Assembly: GCF_000374625.1 (NCBI RefSeq) | Contig: NZ_KB894767.1 | Coordinates: 62,001 to 126,000 of the forward strand | Length of the DNA: 64,000 nt | Reading direction: 5' to 3' | Origin: Allobrachymonas chironomi DSM 19884 | GTDB taxonomy: Bacteria > Pseudomonadota > Gammaproteobacteria > Burkholderiales > Burkholderiaceae_C | Shown here: positions 18,217-28,148 of the stretch, in pieces | Layout of the letters: each line of letters starts with the position of its first letter | How positions within the stretch are numbered: position 1 is the stretch's first letter | The notes under the pieces: generated by a model | Seen by the model: only the letters and a program-made list of their open reading frames with translations | Database searches by the model: none | What the model was told of the DNA's origin: nothing | Made by a program: the position numbers and the translations under genes

Positions 18217-19395
18217 TCAGGTTCGATTTTGGCCCACGATAGCGGATAGCTCTTCTATGCTTAGCATGGGATCGGAACGGTGAATCATCCTGTGGCAGTT
18301 GGAGCACACGATGGCCAAATCCTCCAGTGAGGTTTGGGTGGAGTCTACGACGGTAGAAAGAGGAGTTAAATGATGAACTTAACAGAAATTATCTCCTATT
18401 ATCCCGTATGCTTCTGCAAAATTGAAGTTGCAAACTTCGCAACAAAGATGCCCCTTTTTTGTCAAAGTGTCTATCTTTTTCTGGGCGATAATTCTCGGAT
18501 CTCGATCACGTTTGAGGTGGGAGGCTAGACGGAGTTTACCTTCTGTGACGGTGTCTGTGGTGTCAATATCAGAAAGGTCAAGTTCAGAAAGGTCAGATGA
18601 AGTGCTGGGGAAACTTTGGTTGTAAAGGTTGATCAGTTGCTGAACGTAATTTTCATCGCTGATGCGATTAAAGCCTAGGCTGAAGTTGCTTTGTGATTTC
18701 AAGAAGGACGGAAACCAATCAAGGTTGTTGAGTGGGATGGGAGGGGCGAATTCCTTGACGCTCTGTCCTAGGATGACATGACGCTCAGACGATGAGTTTT
18801 CCAGTTCTACATTGCTGCCCAAGTAAAGGCCAAAGAGTGAAAACGAGGTTCCTTTTTGATTTGGAACTCCTTTCATAACCCATATGATATTTCCAATGGC
18901 CTTCTTCAGAAGGCCTTGTTTCTTGCTTAAGAAGCGAAGATGACCGTCTGGAATTAGATCGTACCCCATCTTTTGAACGCTATGGTATGCAATGAAGTGT
19001 TCTTTTGATTGGAAATCTTGCTTGGGTGCGGATGGTGTGTGGCTGCTTAATCCGAGCTCATTCAAGGCATAAACTACAGAGGGGCGTAGCTGCAATACCC
19101 ATTCATTTCCAGGCTCCTTGAAGAATTCAACCATAATGAAAAGTTTGGTGTCCGGAAAAATTTTCAACTGTTTACACAAGTTTCCTGCCAATCTCCCGTA
19201 ATGGATGTTTGCGGCATTCCACGTGGAGAACCCCATGGCGGTTGCCATCTGGCGCATGGTCAATGCCTGGTCTGGTGCTTCCATGTGGATGCGTAGCATC
19301 TCCCATTGTTTGTCCGTGAGCGATATTTTTCTGAAGGCCTCGGCGTAGTCGTGGGAGGTCAGATTGTCGATGGATTGGACTATTTCTTCTTGCAT
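18217..19395 (-). pseudogene. HNH endonuclease gene interrupted by one in-frame stop
   Basis: The frame from 19395 encodes a winged-helix-like N-terminus (ALTMRQMATAMGFSTWNAAN, about 45-65) found in lone HNH nucleases, then a middle domain. An HNH module begins with GHLCCEVCNFNFAEAYG. Codon 339 (18379-18381) is TAA. The same frame continues with VHHLTPLSTVVDSTQTSLED, LAIVCSNCHRMIHR and a normal stop at 18217. The conserved HH of the catalytic motif directly follows the stop; relatives usually have Glu there, so a single GAA-to-TAA change would explain it. The reading without the stop is 392 residues. The gene is clearly more AT-rich than its neighbours, suggesting transfer. The native role may be restriction-like defence, but no partner gene is present. 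Confidence 0.82.
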
Positions 19396-19457
19396 CTGCT
19401 TGTGGATTTGTGTGTGGCTTGTATTTTATGGATGCGTGTGGATCGATTCGATTCAAG

Positions 19458-20678
19458 TCACCCCGTCAACTGATTCAACTCCATAATAGGCATCAACACC
19501 GCCAAAACAATCAGCATAACCACCACCCCCATCCCCACAATCAGCAAAGGCTCCAGCACCGTAGCCATCCGCATCGCCTTGCGCTGCACTTCGGCACTCA
19601 GCTGTTTCGCCACGCGCCCCAGCATGTCCCCCAACTGCCCGGTCTGCTCCCCCAGCCGCGCAAACATGCCCACCAGCTTGGGAAAGCGCGTTTTCTGGCT
19701 TAGCGCACTGCCCACCGGCGCGCCTTCGCGCACCAGCACGATCACATCCTCCGCATCCACCTGCATCGCACGGTTGGACAGGGTGGCGGCTGCCGCTTGC
19801 AGGGCTTTGAGGATGGGTACGCCGGCCTGGGCCAGCATGGCCAGGGTGCTGGCAAAGCGGGCGGCGTTGTACTGGCAGATCAGCCCGCCCAGCACCGGCA
19901 GGCGCAGCAGCCAGGCGTCCATGCGCTGGCGGAAGACATCGCGCTTGCGCAGCTGTTGTACCAGCAGCGCTCCCGTGGCCAGCAGCAGGGCCAGCAGCCA
20001 GCCCCATTGCCGGATCAGATCGCTGAAGGACAGCATCACCGTGGTCAGCAGCGGCAGGGCGCGCTTGCTGCCGGCATAGACGCCGGCCACCTGCGGCACC
20101 ACGTAGCTGAGCAGGAACACCACGATCGCCACCGCCACCAGCGACACAATCATCGGGTACAGCGCCGCGCCCATCACCTTGCTGCTCAGCTCCTGTTGTG
20201 CTTCCAGATCATCGGCCAGGCGCTGCAGCACCATGCCCAGGTGGCCGCTGTGCTCGCCGGCGGCAATCACGGCGATGTAGATGGAAGAAAACTCGCGTGG
20301 ATGCTGCTGCAGCGCCTTGGCCAGGCTGCTGCCGGCGTGCACTTCGGTGCGCAGGGCCGCCACCAGTTGGCGCTGGCGTTCGGGCGCGCTGTCTTCGCTC
20401 AGGGCGTGCAGCGCACGTTCCACCGGCAGGCCGGCAGCCACCAGACCGGCCAGCTGGCGCGTCCAGACCGCCAGTGTGGTGCGGTCAAACGCCTTGCCGG
20501 CAAACAGTGGGCGGTTCAGGCCGCTGCCCTGGGTGCCGGCCTGCAGTGCCTGTACTTCCAGCGGCACCAGCCCGCGCTGGCGCAGTGCGGCGCGGGCGGC
20601 TTTCTGCGTCTCGGCTTCCAGCGTGCCCTTGCGCGTCTTGCCGCTGTCGTCCAGCGCCTGGTATTGGTAGGCGGGCAT
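19458..20678 (-). CDS. gspF: Type II secretion inner-membrane platform protein GspF
   Basis: 406-residue polytopic protein with two repeated cytoplasmic GspF domains and three transmembrane helices. It forms the platform connecting the GspE ATPase to the pseudopilus. Start MPAYQYQALDDSGKTRKGTL is diagnostic. RQLAGLVAAGLPVERAL and the repeat FASTLAMLAQAGVPILKALQ mark the two domains. It is the last gene of the minus-strand gsp operon, 7 nt after gspE. Confidence 0.97.
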   Translation of the reverse strand: MPAYQYQALDDSGKTRKGTLEAETQKAARAALRQRGLVPLEVQALQAGTQGSGLNRPLFAGKAFDRTTLAVWTRQLAGLVAAGLPVERALHALSEDSAPERQRQLVAALRTEVHAGSSLAKALQQHPREFSSIYIAVIAAGEHSGHLGMVLQRLADDLEAQQELSSKVMGAALYPMIVSLVAVAIVVFLLSYVVPQVAGVYAGSKRALPLLTTVMLSFSDLIRQWGWLLALLLATGALLVQQLRKRDVFRQRMDAWLLRLPVLGGLICQYNAARFASTLAMLAQAGVPILKALQAAAATLSNRAMQVDAEDVIVLVREGAPVGSALSQKTRFPKLVGMFARLGEQTGQLGDMLGRVAKQLSAEVQRKAMRMATVLEPLLIVGMGVVVMLIVLAVLMPIMELNQLTG

Positions 20679-20685
20679 GCTGGCC

Positions 20686-22080
20686 TCAATCGCGCGTCAC
20701 GCGCAGCAGTTCTTCCGGCGTGGTGATGCCGGCCGCTACCAGCCGTTCGCCGTCGTCACGCATCAGCGTCATGCCGGCGCGCAGGGCGGCGGCGCGGATA
20801 TCGGCCTCTGCAGCGCTGTGGTGGATCTGTTCGCGGATGGCATCGTCCACGATCAGCAACTCGAAGATGCCGGTGCGCCCCGCGTAGCCGCTCTGGCCGC
20901 AGTGCGTGCAGCCCTGGCCGTGGCAATGGGGGCAGACCTTGCGTACCAGCCGCTGCGCCAGCACGCCGAGCAGTGAACTGGCCAGCAGAAAAGGCTCGAT
21001 GCCCATGTCGTGCAGGCGCGTGACGGCGCTGGAAGCATCGTTGGTGTGCAGCGTGGCCAGCACCAGGTGACCGGTGAGCGAGGCCTGGATGGCGATTTGC
21101 GCGGTTTCGAAATCGCGGATCTCGCCAATCATGATCACGTCCGGATCCTGGCGCAGGATGGCGCGCAGCGCCTTGGCAAAGGTCAGCTCGATGCGCGCAT
21201 TCACCTGCGTCTGGCCAATGCCGGGCAGCTCGTACTCGATCGGGTCTTCCACCGTCATGATGTTGCCGCTGCGGGCATCGAGCCGGCTCAGGGCCGAGTA
21301 CAGCGTGGTGGTCTTGCCCGAGCCGGTCGGGCCGGTAACCAGGATGATGCCGTGCGGCTGGCGGATCAGCTGGTCGAACTGCTGCAGCGTGGCACCCTGC
21401 ATGCCCACCGCTTCCAGGCTGATCTTGTTGCCGGACTTGTCCAGCAGGCGCAGCACGGCGCGTTCACCAAAGGCGCTGGGCAGGGTGGACACGCGCACGT
21501 CGATGGCGCGGGTGCCCAGGCGCAGGCTGATGCGGCCGTCCTGCGGCAGGCGTTTTTCGGCAATGTCCAGATCGGCCATGATTTTGAGGCGGCTGATCAG
21601 CGCGGCGTGCAGGGCGCGATTCGGCTGCACCACTTCGCGCAGGCTGCCGTCCACGCGGAAGCGCACCAGACTGTGGTGCTCGTAGGGCTCGATATGGATA
21701 TCGCTGGCACCGTCGCGCGCGGCCTGGGTCAGCAGGGCGTTGAGCATGCGGATGATGGGCGCCTCGTCGGCCGCTTCCAGCAGGTCTTCCACCGGCGGCA
21801 GCTCCTGCATCATGCGGCTCAGGTCGGCATCGCTTTCCACTTCGCTGACGATGCTGGCGGCGCTGGATTCGCCCTGGGCGTAGGCGGCGCTGATGCGCTG
21901 CGCCAGCGCCGGCGTTTCCAGCGTGCGCTGGGCGCTGATCGGGTACTTGCGCCTGACTTCGTTCCAGGCCGCGGTCGGAGCCTGGTCACGGCCATGCCAG
22001 AGCAGCAGGCTGCCGTCATCCTGCTGTTCCAGCAGCAGCTGGTGCTTGCGCGCAAAGGCGTAGGGCAGGGGATGTCGCAT
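20686..22080 (-). CDS. gspE: Type II secretion ATPase GspE
   Basis: 464-residue cytoplasmic AAA-type ATPase that drives pseudopilus assembly. Walker A is GPTGSGKTT (250-258). The Asp box is [12 protein letters not shown], Walker B is [12 protein letters not shown], and the His box is [11 protein letters not shown]. The tetracysteine zinc site is Cys383, Cys386, Cys391 and Cys394, with only four residues between the CxxC pairs, much shorter than in Vibrio EpsE. The N-terminal domain is short. It lies 107 nt after gspD, with no gene visible in that gap. Confidence 0.96.
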   Translation of the reverse strand: MRHPLPYAFARKHQLLLEQQDDGSLLLWHGRDQAPTAAWNEVRRKYPISAQRTLETPALAQRISAAYAQGESSAASIVSEVESDADLSRMMQELPPVEDLLEAADEAPIIRMLNALLTQAARDGASDIHIEPYEHHSLVRFRVDGSLREVVQPNRALHAALISRLKIMADLDIAEKRLPQDGRISLRLGTRAIDVRVSTLPSAFGERAVLRLLDKSGNKISLEAVGMQGATLQQFDQLIRQPHGIILVTGPTGSGKTTTLYSALSRLDARSGNIMTVEDPIEYELPGIGQTQVNARIELTFAKALRAILRQDPDVIMIGEIRDFETAQIAIQASLTGHLVLATLHTNDASSAVTRLHDMGIEPFLLASSLLGVLAQRLVRKVCPHCHGQGCTHCGQSGYAGRTGIFELLIVDDAIREQIHHSAAEADIRAAALRAGMTLMRDDGERLVAAGITTPEELLRVTRD

Positions 22081-22187
22081 GGGCTTCAGGCTCCGCCGGA
22101 GTTGTCCCAGGTGTCGGTGGAGATATGGGCGGGAACAGGGCTGGTTTCAGTCGGGGTATTCCCGTTGGGGGTAATAATGATATTCTC

Positions 22188-24386
22188 TCAGTTGCCAGAA
22201 GCAGGTTGCAGATACGCACCCGGCTGCTGCATGTTCTCGTAGATCAGCGGACGCGGCAGCACTTTTTCCGGCGCATCGTTGACCGGCGCCCAGGCGCTGT
22301 CATCCTGCGGACGAATGGCCGGCAGCACCGGGGCCTGCAGCGGCTGGATCAGGCCCGGGTTGGGCTGGGTGTTGATCTGGGTGGCGCGCATCATGTCGTA
22401 GCGGTCCATGGACAGCGCATGGCTGTCGTTCAGGTCGCGCACCACGATCGGGCGCAGGAAGACCATCAGGTTGGTCTTCTTGCGGCTGCGGTTCTCGCTG
22501 CGGAACAGGCTGCCAATCACCGGAATGTCGCCGAGCAGCGGAATCTTCTGCTGGCTGTTGGCGTATTCGTCCGACAGCAGGCCGCCCAGCACGATGATCT
22601 GGCTGTCGCCCACCACCACGTTCGATTCGATGGAGCGCTTGTTGGTGGTCAGGCCGCTGGGTGAGTTGACCGAGGCCGGGTCCACGCTGCTGACTTCCTG
22701 GTAGATCTGCATGCGCACCGAGTCGTTCTCGCCAATCTGCGGCTTGACGCGCAGCGTCAGGCCGACGTCCTGGCGTTCGATGGTCTGGAACGGGTTGACG
22801 GCGCCGTTGCCGCTGTTGTTGTTGGTGTACTGGCCGGTGACAAAGGGCACGTTCTTGCCGATCATGATGCGCGCTTCCTCGTTGTCCAGCGTGATCAGGT
22901 TCGGGGTGGACAGGATGTTGGCATCGCCGGTGCTTTGCAGGAAGTTGGCGACCAGGCCGAGAATCGGCTGGCCATTGACGCGATCGCTCATGGCCAGGTT
23001 GAGGCCGCCGCGCACATCGGGCAGGGCGAGGTTGGCGATGGCGGCGGTCATGCCGAGGATGTTGCCGGGGCCGGCAAAGTTGGTGCCGATCAGGCCGACG
23101 TTGCCATTCGAGCTGAAGGCGTTTTGCCACTGGATGCCCAGGTCGGCGGCGGTATCGGCATTGACTTCGGCGATCAGGCTTTCGACATAGATCTGGGCGC
23201 GGCGCGTGTCCAGCCGGTCGATCACGGCGCGCAGCTGGCGGTATTCGGGTTCGCTGGCGGTGATGACCAGCGAGTTGGTGCCGGGATCGGCCTGGATGCG
23301 GCCGCCGGTGGACGGGTTGCCGCTGGATTGCAGTGCCGAGGTGGCGGTGACCTGCACCTGGTTGCCTGTGGTGCTGCTGCCGGCGGCACCGGTGTTCATT
23401 CCCATGCTGCCGCTCTGGCCCTGGATGGCGGCATCGTTGGCGGCCATGGCGGCGCGCAGCGTGGTGGCCATCTTGGCGGCATCAGCATGCTTGAGGTGCA
23501 CCACCCAGATGTTGCCGGCCGCGCCGTTGCTGCTGTGGTTGCTCAGCGCCGGCTGGTCCAGCTTGAGGATCAGGCTGCGCGCTTCCAGCGCCTGCGCGTG
23601 GGTGGGCGCGCGCAGCAGCAGGGTATTGCTGCGCGGCTCCGGCAGCACGGTGGTGCGACTGAAGCCGGTGGCAGCGCCGGCGGCGGCCTGGGCTGCCATG
23701 GCACCGGCTCCGCTGCCATCCAGCAGGCGCTGCACCAGCGGCGCCATGTCGGTGGCCACGCCGTAACGCAGCGGGATCACCTCCACGCCGCTACCCACCG
23801 GCTGGTCGATGCCGCTGATGATGCGGCTGATGCGCTCGATGTTGTCGGCGTAATCGGTGACCACCAGCGTGGTGCTGCCGCTGGCGTTGATGGTGTTGTT
23901 CGGACTGATCAGCGGACGCAGCACCGGAATCAGGTTGGCGCTGTTTTCATGCTGCAGCTTGAACACGCGTGTCACCACCTGGTTGCCGCTGGTGCTCTGG
24001 CCGCGCGGCAGCACGCGCGCCTGCAGCTTGGCATCGGCTTCGGGCACGACCTTGTACATGCCGTCGGCCTGCACCAGCGCCAGACCCTGCAGGCGCAGCG
24101 CGGCGGCAAACTGGTTGACGGCCTGTGCCGGCGTGACCGGGCGCTCGGACTGCATGCTGATGGTGCCCTTGGCGCGCGTGTCCAGCACCACGTTGCGGCC
24201 GGTGATGGCGGCAATGGTGCGGGCGACCGATTCGATATCGGCATTGGAAAAATTGAGCGTGATGCGCTCCTGTGACCAGGCCGGTGCGGTCTGCGTCAGG
24301 CCGGCCAGCAGCAGCGCCACGGCCAGGCCATGACGCCAGCGGCGCGGAGCCTGCGTGAAAGAAGAGGAGGTCGGGAACGAAAACAT
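22188..24386 (-). CDS. gspD: Type II secretion outer-membrane secretin GspD
   Basis: 732-residue secretin with an N-terminal signal peptide (hydrophobic core after RRWRHG, cleavage near PAWSQ). N0 to N3 ring domains follow, then the C-terminal secretin domain with VPFVTGQYTNNNSGNG, a VGLTLRVKPQIGE strand and the conserved VPLLGDIPVIGSLF-like motif (here IPLLGDIPVIGSLFRSENRS). A Gly/Ser/Asn-rich stretch in N3 is common. It is 12 nt downstream of gspN. Confidence 0.97.
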   Translation of the reverse strand: MFSFPTSSSFTQAPRRWRHGLAVALLLAGLTQTAPAWSQERITLNFSNADIESVARTIAAITGRNVVLDTRAKGTISMQSERPVTPAQAVNQFAAALRLQGLALVQADGMYKVVPEADAKLQARVLPRGQSTSGNQVVTRVFKLQHENSANLIPVLRPLISPNNTINASGSTTLVVTDYADNIERISRIISGIDQPVGSGVEVIPLRYGVATDMAPLVQRLLDGSGAGAMAAQAAAGAATGFSRTTVLPEPRSNTLLLRAPTHAQALEARSLILKLDQPALSNHSSNGAAGNIWVVHLKHADAAKMATTLRAAMAANDAAIQGQSGSMGMNTGAAGSSTTGNQVQVTATSALQSSGNPSTGGRIQADPGTNSLVITASEPEYRQLRAVIDRLDTRRAQIYVESLIAEVNADTAADLGIQWQNAFSSNGNVGLIGTNFAGPGNILGMTAAIANLALPDVRGGLNLAMSDRVNGQPILGLVANFLQSTGDANILSTPNLITLDNEEARIMIGKNVPFVTGQYTNNNSGNGAVNPFQTIERQDVGLTLRVKPQIGENDSVRMQIYQEVSSVDPASVNSPSGLTTNKRSIESNVVVGDSQIIVLGGLLSDEYANSQQKIPLLGDIPVIGSLFRSENRSRKKTNLMVFLRPIVVRDLNDSHALSMDRYDMMRATQINTQPNPGLIQPLQAPVLPAIRPQDDSAWAPVNDAPEKVLPRPLIYENMQQPGAYLQPASGN

Positions 24387-24398
24387 GGTGGTTCGGGC

Positions 24399-25307
24399 TT
24401 AGCCCACAGTAAGAACGGAGCGGTCGCCACGACGACGGCCGATGATGTTGATCAGGTTGTTGAGGGCCTCTTCCTTGCCGGCATCGGCACGGGCCTCGCC
24501 ACGGAAGCGCAGCTTGCCATCGACCCATTCGCCCTGGCCCTGCAGCAGCAGGCTGCTGCCCGGTTGGCTGTCGAGGGTGAGTTGTGGCTTGCCCGCGCTG
24601 CCGGGTGCGCCGCCCAGCAGGCGCAGCTGGTAGCTGCCGATCGGACTCAGCGTGGACAGGCGCGTGGTGGCCTGGTCCAGCCGGATGTCCAGCGTGCCCG
24701 AGAGCTGGCTGCGTCCATGCACTTGCCTGATCTGCAGCCGGCTGCTGCGGGCACTCAGCCGGCCATCCAGCTGCAGCGTGTTCCAGGGGGTGCCCAGTCC
24801 CGCCAGCAGGCGGCTGGGTAGCGCGATTTCGCCATCGGCCAGGCGCAGCAGCATGCCGCCAGCTTGCCAGTCCAGATCGAGCTGCAGCGGCTGGCGGGTG
24901 CAGCAGTCGCTTTCCAGCGTCACGCGGGCGCCGGTCAGGCGCGGGCGCAGCTGCCACTGCAGGCGCGAAGGCAGCGTGGTGGCATCGCGGCTCTGGCTGC
25001 CGCCGGTCAGTACCAGCCAGGCCGAGCCGTTCCAGACCGTACCGCTGGCGTCCTGCAGTTGCAGCTGCTCGTTGCTGGCGTAAGCGACCGCGGACGCCAG
25101 CCAGCGGGCCGGGGCAAACAGTATGCTGGTCAGCAGCAGGCCGCTCAGCATGCCGGCCAGCGCCCAGTGCCACGGACGCAGCAGGCGCATCGGGCCGGAA
25201 TCGGGTGGCAGTCGGGCAGGGCGTGCCGATGCCGGTGCCGGCAGTCGCAAGCGCAGCTGCGGACGCGGCAAGCTCAGCCGGGGCAGGGCGATGCGCGGCG
25301 GCTTCAT
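24399..25307 (-). CDS. gspN: Type II secretion protein N
   Basis: 302-residue inner-membrane protein with one N-terminal transmembrane helix (HWALAGMLSGLLLTSILFA, about 56-74) and a periplasmic beta-rich domain of the T2SSN family. It has VWNGSAWL near 100 and repeated LQLDG-type strands. It starts at 25307 with a 4-nt overlap with gspM. A longer upstream frame exists but runs within gspM. GspN is found in only a subset of T2SS loci, including those of Burkholderiales. Confidence 0.88.
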   Translation of the reverse strand: MKPPRIALPRLSLPRPQLRLRLPAPASARPARLPPDSGPMRLLRPWHWALAGMLSGLLLTSILFAPARWLASAVAYASNEQLQLQDASGTVWNGSAWLVLTGGSQSRDATTLPSRLQWQLRPRLTGARVTLESDCCTRQPLQLDLDWQAGGMLLRLADGEIALPSRLLAGLGTPWNTLQLDGRLSARSSRLQIRQVHGRSQLSGTLDIRLDQATTRLSTLSPIGSYQLRLLGGAPGSAGKPQLTLDSQPGSSLLLQGQGEWVDGKLRFRGEARADAGKEEALNNLINIIGRRRGDRSVLTVG

Positions 25308-25825
25308 CGGGTCGCCTCCTGGGCCGGCAGCAGCACCACCAGCGTGCCATTCCAGCCCGTGGCGCTGCGCTGCAACTGGGCCTGCTGCGGCAGCACCTGG
25401 GCCAGCTGGCGTGTCTGTATCAGCCATTCGGCCAGCGCGGCCGGCGGCACGTTGCGCAGCTGGATGTGTGCCTGGCCAGTCTGGACCTGTACGCTGTCCG
25501 GGCCGAGCAGGCGCAGCGACAGCTCGGTCAGCAGCTGCTCCCGCGTGGCCGGGCTGATGCGTGGCAGTTGCTGTAGCGCGCGTGCCTGCTCCTGCAGGTG
25601 GCGCATCTGGATCAGCTGGCGGTCGAGTTCGGCCTTGCGCTGCGGCGCCTCGCGCAGGGTTTGCAGCGCGGGTGCCATGGCCAGCAGCCAGAGCAGCGCC
25701 AGCAGCAGGATGCTGCCGCCAACGCGCAGCAGCACGCGCTCACGCGGGGAGAGCTGTTGCCAGCGCTGGCGTGCGGCCTGCAATTGCGGCTGCAAGCGGG
25801 CGTTCAGGGTCTCGGTACGGCTCAC
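25304..25825 (-). CDS. gspM: Type II secretion protein M
   Basis: 173-residue bitopic protein. A basic cytoplasmic N-terminus with LSPRERVLLRVG leads into a single transmembrane helix (about 35-52) and a periplasmic ferredoxin-like domain after a coiled region. GspM pairs with GspL in the inner-membrane platform. It overlaps gspL and gspN by 4 nt each. Confidence 0.9.
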   Translation of the reverse strand: MSRTETLNARLQPQLQAARQRWQQLSPRERVLLRVGGSILLLALLWLLAMAPALQTLREAPQRKAELDRQLIQMRHLQEQARALQQLPRISPATREQLLTELSLRLLGPDSVQVQTGQAHIQLRNVPPAALAEWLIQTRQLAQVLPQQAQLQRSATGWNGTLVVLLPAQEATR

Positions 25826-27093
25826 GGACGCGTCTCCAGCAGCCAGTCATTGCCATCCTGGCGCACCTGCACGACTGCATCGGCCAGGGCAGACTGCACC
25901 GCGGCTGACTGGTCGGCGCTCAAGGCCAGGCCCTTGAGCCGCAGCACGCTGCCATCCCATTCGAGCTGCTGCAGCTCGGCTTCGGGCGAGTGGCTGACCA
26001 CGGCGGCCAGCCGTCCCTCCAGCGTATGGCCGGTCAGCAGCGCATGCTGTTGCTGCAGCTGGCTGACTTCGCGCTGCATTTGTTTGGGCGCATCCACCAC
26101 CAGCTTCACTTGCGGGAAGGTGCTGGTCAGGATGCGATCGATGTCTGCTTTCTGCTGCTCCAGCCGCTGCCCGGCCTGCCAGGCCAGCAGATTCAGGCCG
26201 AGCAGCGAGACCAGCAGCAGGGCGATCAGGCCCCAGCGCGTGGCCTGCCACTGCGGGGCCTGGAGAAAGCGCTGCCAGCCCTGGCGCAGCAGCCGTTTCC
26301 AGCGGTCGGCGGGATGATTCGCCAGGCTGAATTGCGACAGATTCCAGCCGGAGGACAGGCTTTCCAGCCAGCGCTCGGCCGGGTGGCGCACTTGCACCGG
26401 CTGTTGCAGCAGCAGCTCCACGCGTTGCGCCACCGCGGCATCGGCCTGGATGCGGCCGGGTTCGGCCTGCGCCAGCCAAGCGGGCAGCAGGGGATCGGGT
26501 TCCAGTGTGCCGGGGGCTGGCAACGGCCAGCACAGCAGGCCGGGAGCCGCCTCGCCCTGGGACAGTGCATGGCCGCGGCGCAGCCACCAGGCGCCGTCGA
26601 TGCCGTCGCCAATCGCCTGCAGCGTGTCCTGTTGCTGCGCGGCGTCGGGCAGTTCCTGCAGCGGCAATGGCGCGCATTCCGGCACCAGCCGCTGTACTTC
26701 GCAGCCGGCCTGGCGCAGCTGTTCCAGATGCTGCTGCAGCCAGTCCAGCCGGCAGCAGCAGACCCAGACCGGCTGGCCCACGCTCGCCTCCGGCTGCAGC
26801 GCGCAGTGCAGCGTTTCCATGTCGTCGAGCAGTTGCTCTTCCAGCAGTCCCTCCAGCACCAGCCGGGTGCGTGCGGGGGAGGCCAGGCTGCCCTTGGGCA
26901 ACTGCAGCGCGTGCCAGGACAGCGCCTGTACCGGCACGATGCCGATCACCTCATGCGTATCGGCCAGCGGCAGGCTGTCGGCCGCAGCCATGCCATGCTG
27001 CGCCACACCCTGGCCATCGTGGCTCAGGGCAAACGCGTAGCCATCGGCCACAGCGTGGTCGGGCAGGGGGAATCGGACAAGCAATTGGGACAT
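25822..27093 (-). CDS. gspL: Type II secretion protein L
   Basis: 423-residue protein with an actin-like cytoplasmic domain that recruits GspE (about residues 1-235), a transmembrane helix near 295-315 (WGLIALLLVSLLGLNLLAW), and a periplasmic ferredoxin-like domain. WHALQLPKG is typical of the N-terminal fold. I chose the ATG at 27093; the open frame extends upstream without homology. No strong ribosome site is visible. Confidence 0.9.
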   Translation of the reverse strand: MSQLLVRFPLPDHAVADGYAFALSHDGQGVAQHGMAAADSLPLADTHEVIGIVPVQALSWHALQLPKGSLASPARTRLVLEGLLEEQLLDDMETLHCALQPEASVGQPVWVCCCRLDWLQQHLEQLRQAGCEVQRLVPECAPLPLQELPDAAQQQDTLQAIGDGIDGAWWLRRGHALSQGEAAPGLLCWPLPAPGTLEPDPLLPAWLAQAEPGRIQADAAVAQRVELLLQQPVQVRHPAERWLESLSSGWNLSQFSLANHPADRWKRLLRQGWQRFLQAPQWQATRWGLIALLLVSLLGLNLLAWQAGQRLEQQKADIDRILTSTFPQVKLVVDAPKQMQREVSQLQQQHALLTGHTLEGRLAAVVSHSPEAELQQLEWDGSVLRLKGLALSADQSAAVQSALADAVVQVRQDGNDWLLETRP

Positions 27094-27173
27094 GGGGCGG
27101 AGCGATTCTAGGCAAGCAATATGACGCCGGAATGTCATGAAAGCATCATCTGCATGACATGTGGCGGCAGGCG

Positions 27174-28148
27174 TCAGGGGGCGGCAGCAGGATCCGGTGC
27201 GATGACGCTGTCCTTCTGTCGCCACAGCACGCTGGAGCGCAGGCCGTCCCGCTGGATCAGCGCCTGCTCCTCGATACGCACATCGCCAATGCGCAGCCGG
27301 CCGTGGATCAGGAAGTAGCGGCTGCTCACGCCCAGGCTGGCCTGCTGGCCGCTGGCCGGCAGCAGTTCGCGTACCGCATCCATCTTCAGAAACGGCTGGC
27401 TGTTGCGCCGGCTCACCAGTTGCAGCACCTGCGAGCGCGTCACGTCGCCGGCAGCGGCCAGCAGCACCTCCTGGGTCGCGGTATTGACATTGATGGCGGT
27501 GTACTCGGGAAGAATCGCCAGATGCGGTTCGAGTTGCGCCATACGTTCTGGCTGCAGGCCCAGCCAGACCAGCTGTTCCACGCGCTGTGGCAGCAGCGGC
27601 GCAGCCGGATCGGCCTGGCCCTGCTGGGCACGCCAGGCGCGCTCCCACTGCTGGAGCAGCTGATTCGCTTCCTGCGCTGGCAGACCCAGCTCCTGGAACA
27701 GGCGTTGCAGCGTCTGCACATCACGCGCCGACAGCTGGCCTTGCCGCATCAGGTTGCCCAGGTTGAAGCGGCCCTGCATGTCCTGCACCTGGCCGGACAG
27801 GAAGGCGTCATCGGGCAAATCGGTGCTGTTGGAGACGGTGTTGCCCTCGGCGGCCAGAAAGCTGCTCATGCGCGCCTCCAGCAACGGCACCGCCCAGGGT
27901 TCGGACAGATGATCGGCCTGGGTCTGGCGCGTATCTTCCTGCAGGATCTGGCGTGTCCAGTCGATGGCGCCGGACAGCAGCCAGCTGGTTTGCAGACGCG
28001 CGCGCTCGGCGGCCTGGACTTCGGTGGCGCGCCATTGCTGCCAGGCCGCTGCAGCGGCAAAGGCCGTCACCAGCGACACGGTGAGCATCGCCAACAACAG
28101 GGCGGCACCGCGTTGCGGGGCCGGGCGGGGTGCCGAGCGACGATTCAC
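27174..28148 (-). CDS. gspK: Type II secretion minor pseudopilin GspK
   Basis: 324-residue minor pseudopilin that caps the pseudopilus tip. A short basic leader ends in QRGAALLLAMLTVSLVTAFA, the prepilin-type cleavage and helix. INVNTATQEVLLA is the conserved HhH-like segment of the family. The start is GTG at 28148, overlapping the gspJ stop (GTGA) behind GGAGG; the much longer upstream frame is a shadow of gspJ. Confidence 0.92.
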   Translation of the reverse strand: MNRRSAPRPAPQRGAALLLAMLTVSLVTAFAAAAAWQQWRATEVQAAERARLQTSWLLSGAIDWTRQILQEDTRQTQADHLSEPWAVPLLEARMSSFLAAEGNTVSNSTDLPDDAFLSGQVQDMQGRFNLGNLMRQGQLSARDVQTLQRLFQELGLPAQEANQLLQQWERAWRAQQGQADPAAPLLPQRVEQLVWLGLQPERMAQLEPHLAILPEYTAINVNTATQEVLLAAAGDVTRSQVLQLVSRRNSQPFLKMDAVRELLPASGQQASLGVSSRYFLIHGRLRIGDVRIEEQALIQRDGLRSSVLWRQKDSVIAPDPAAAP

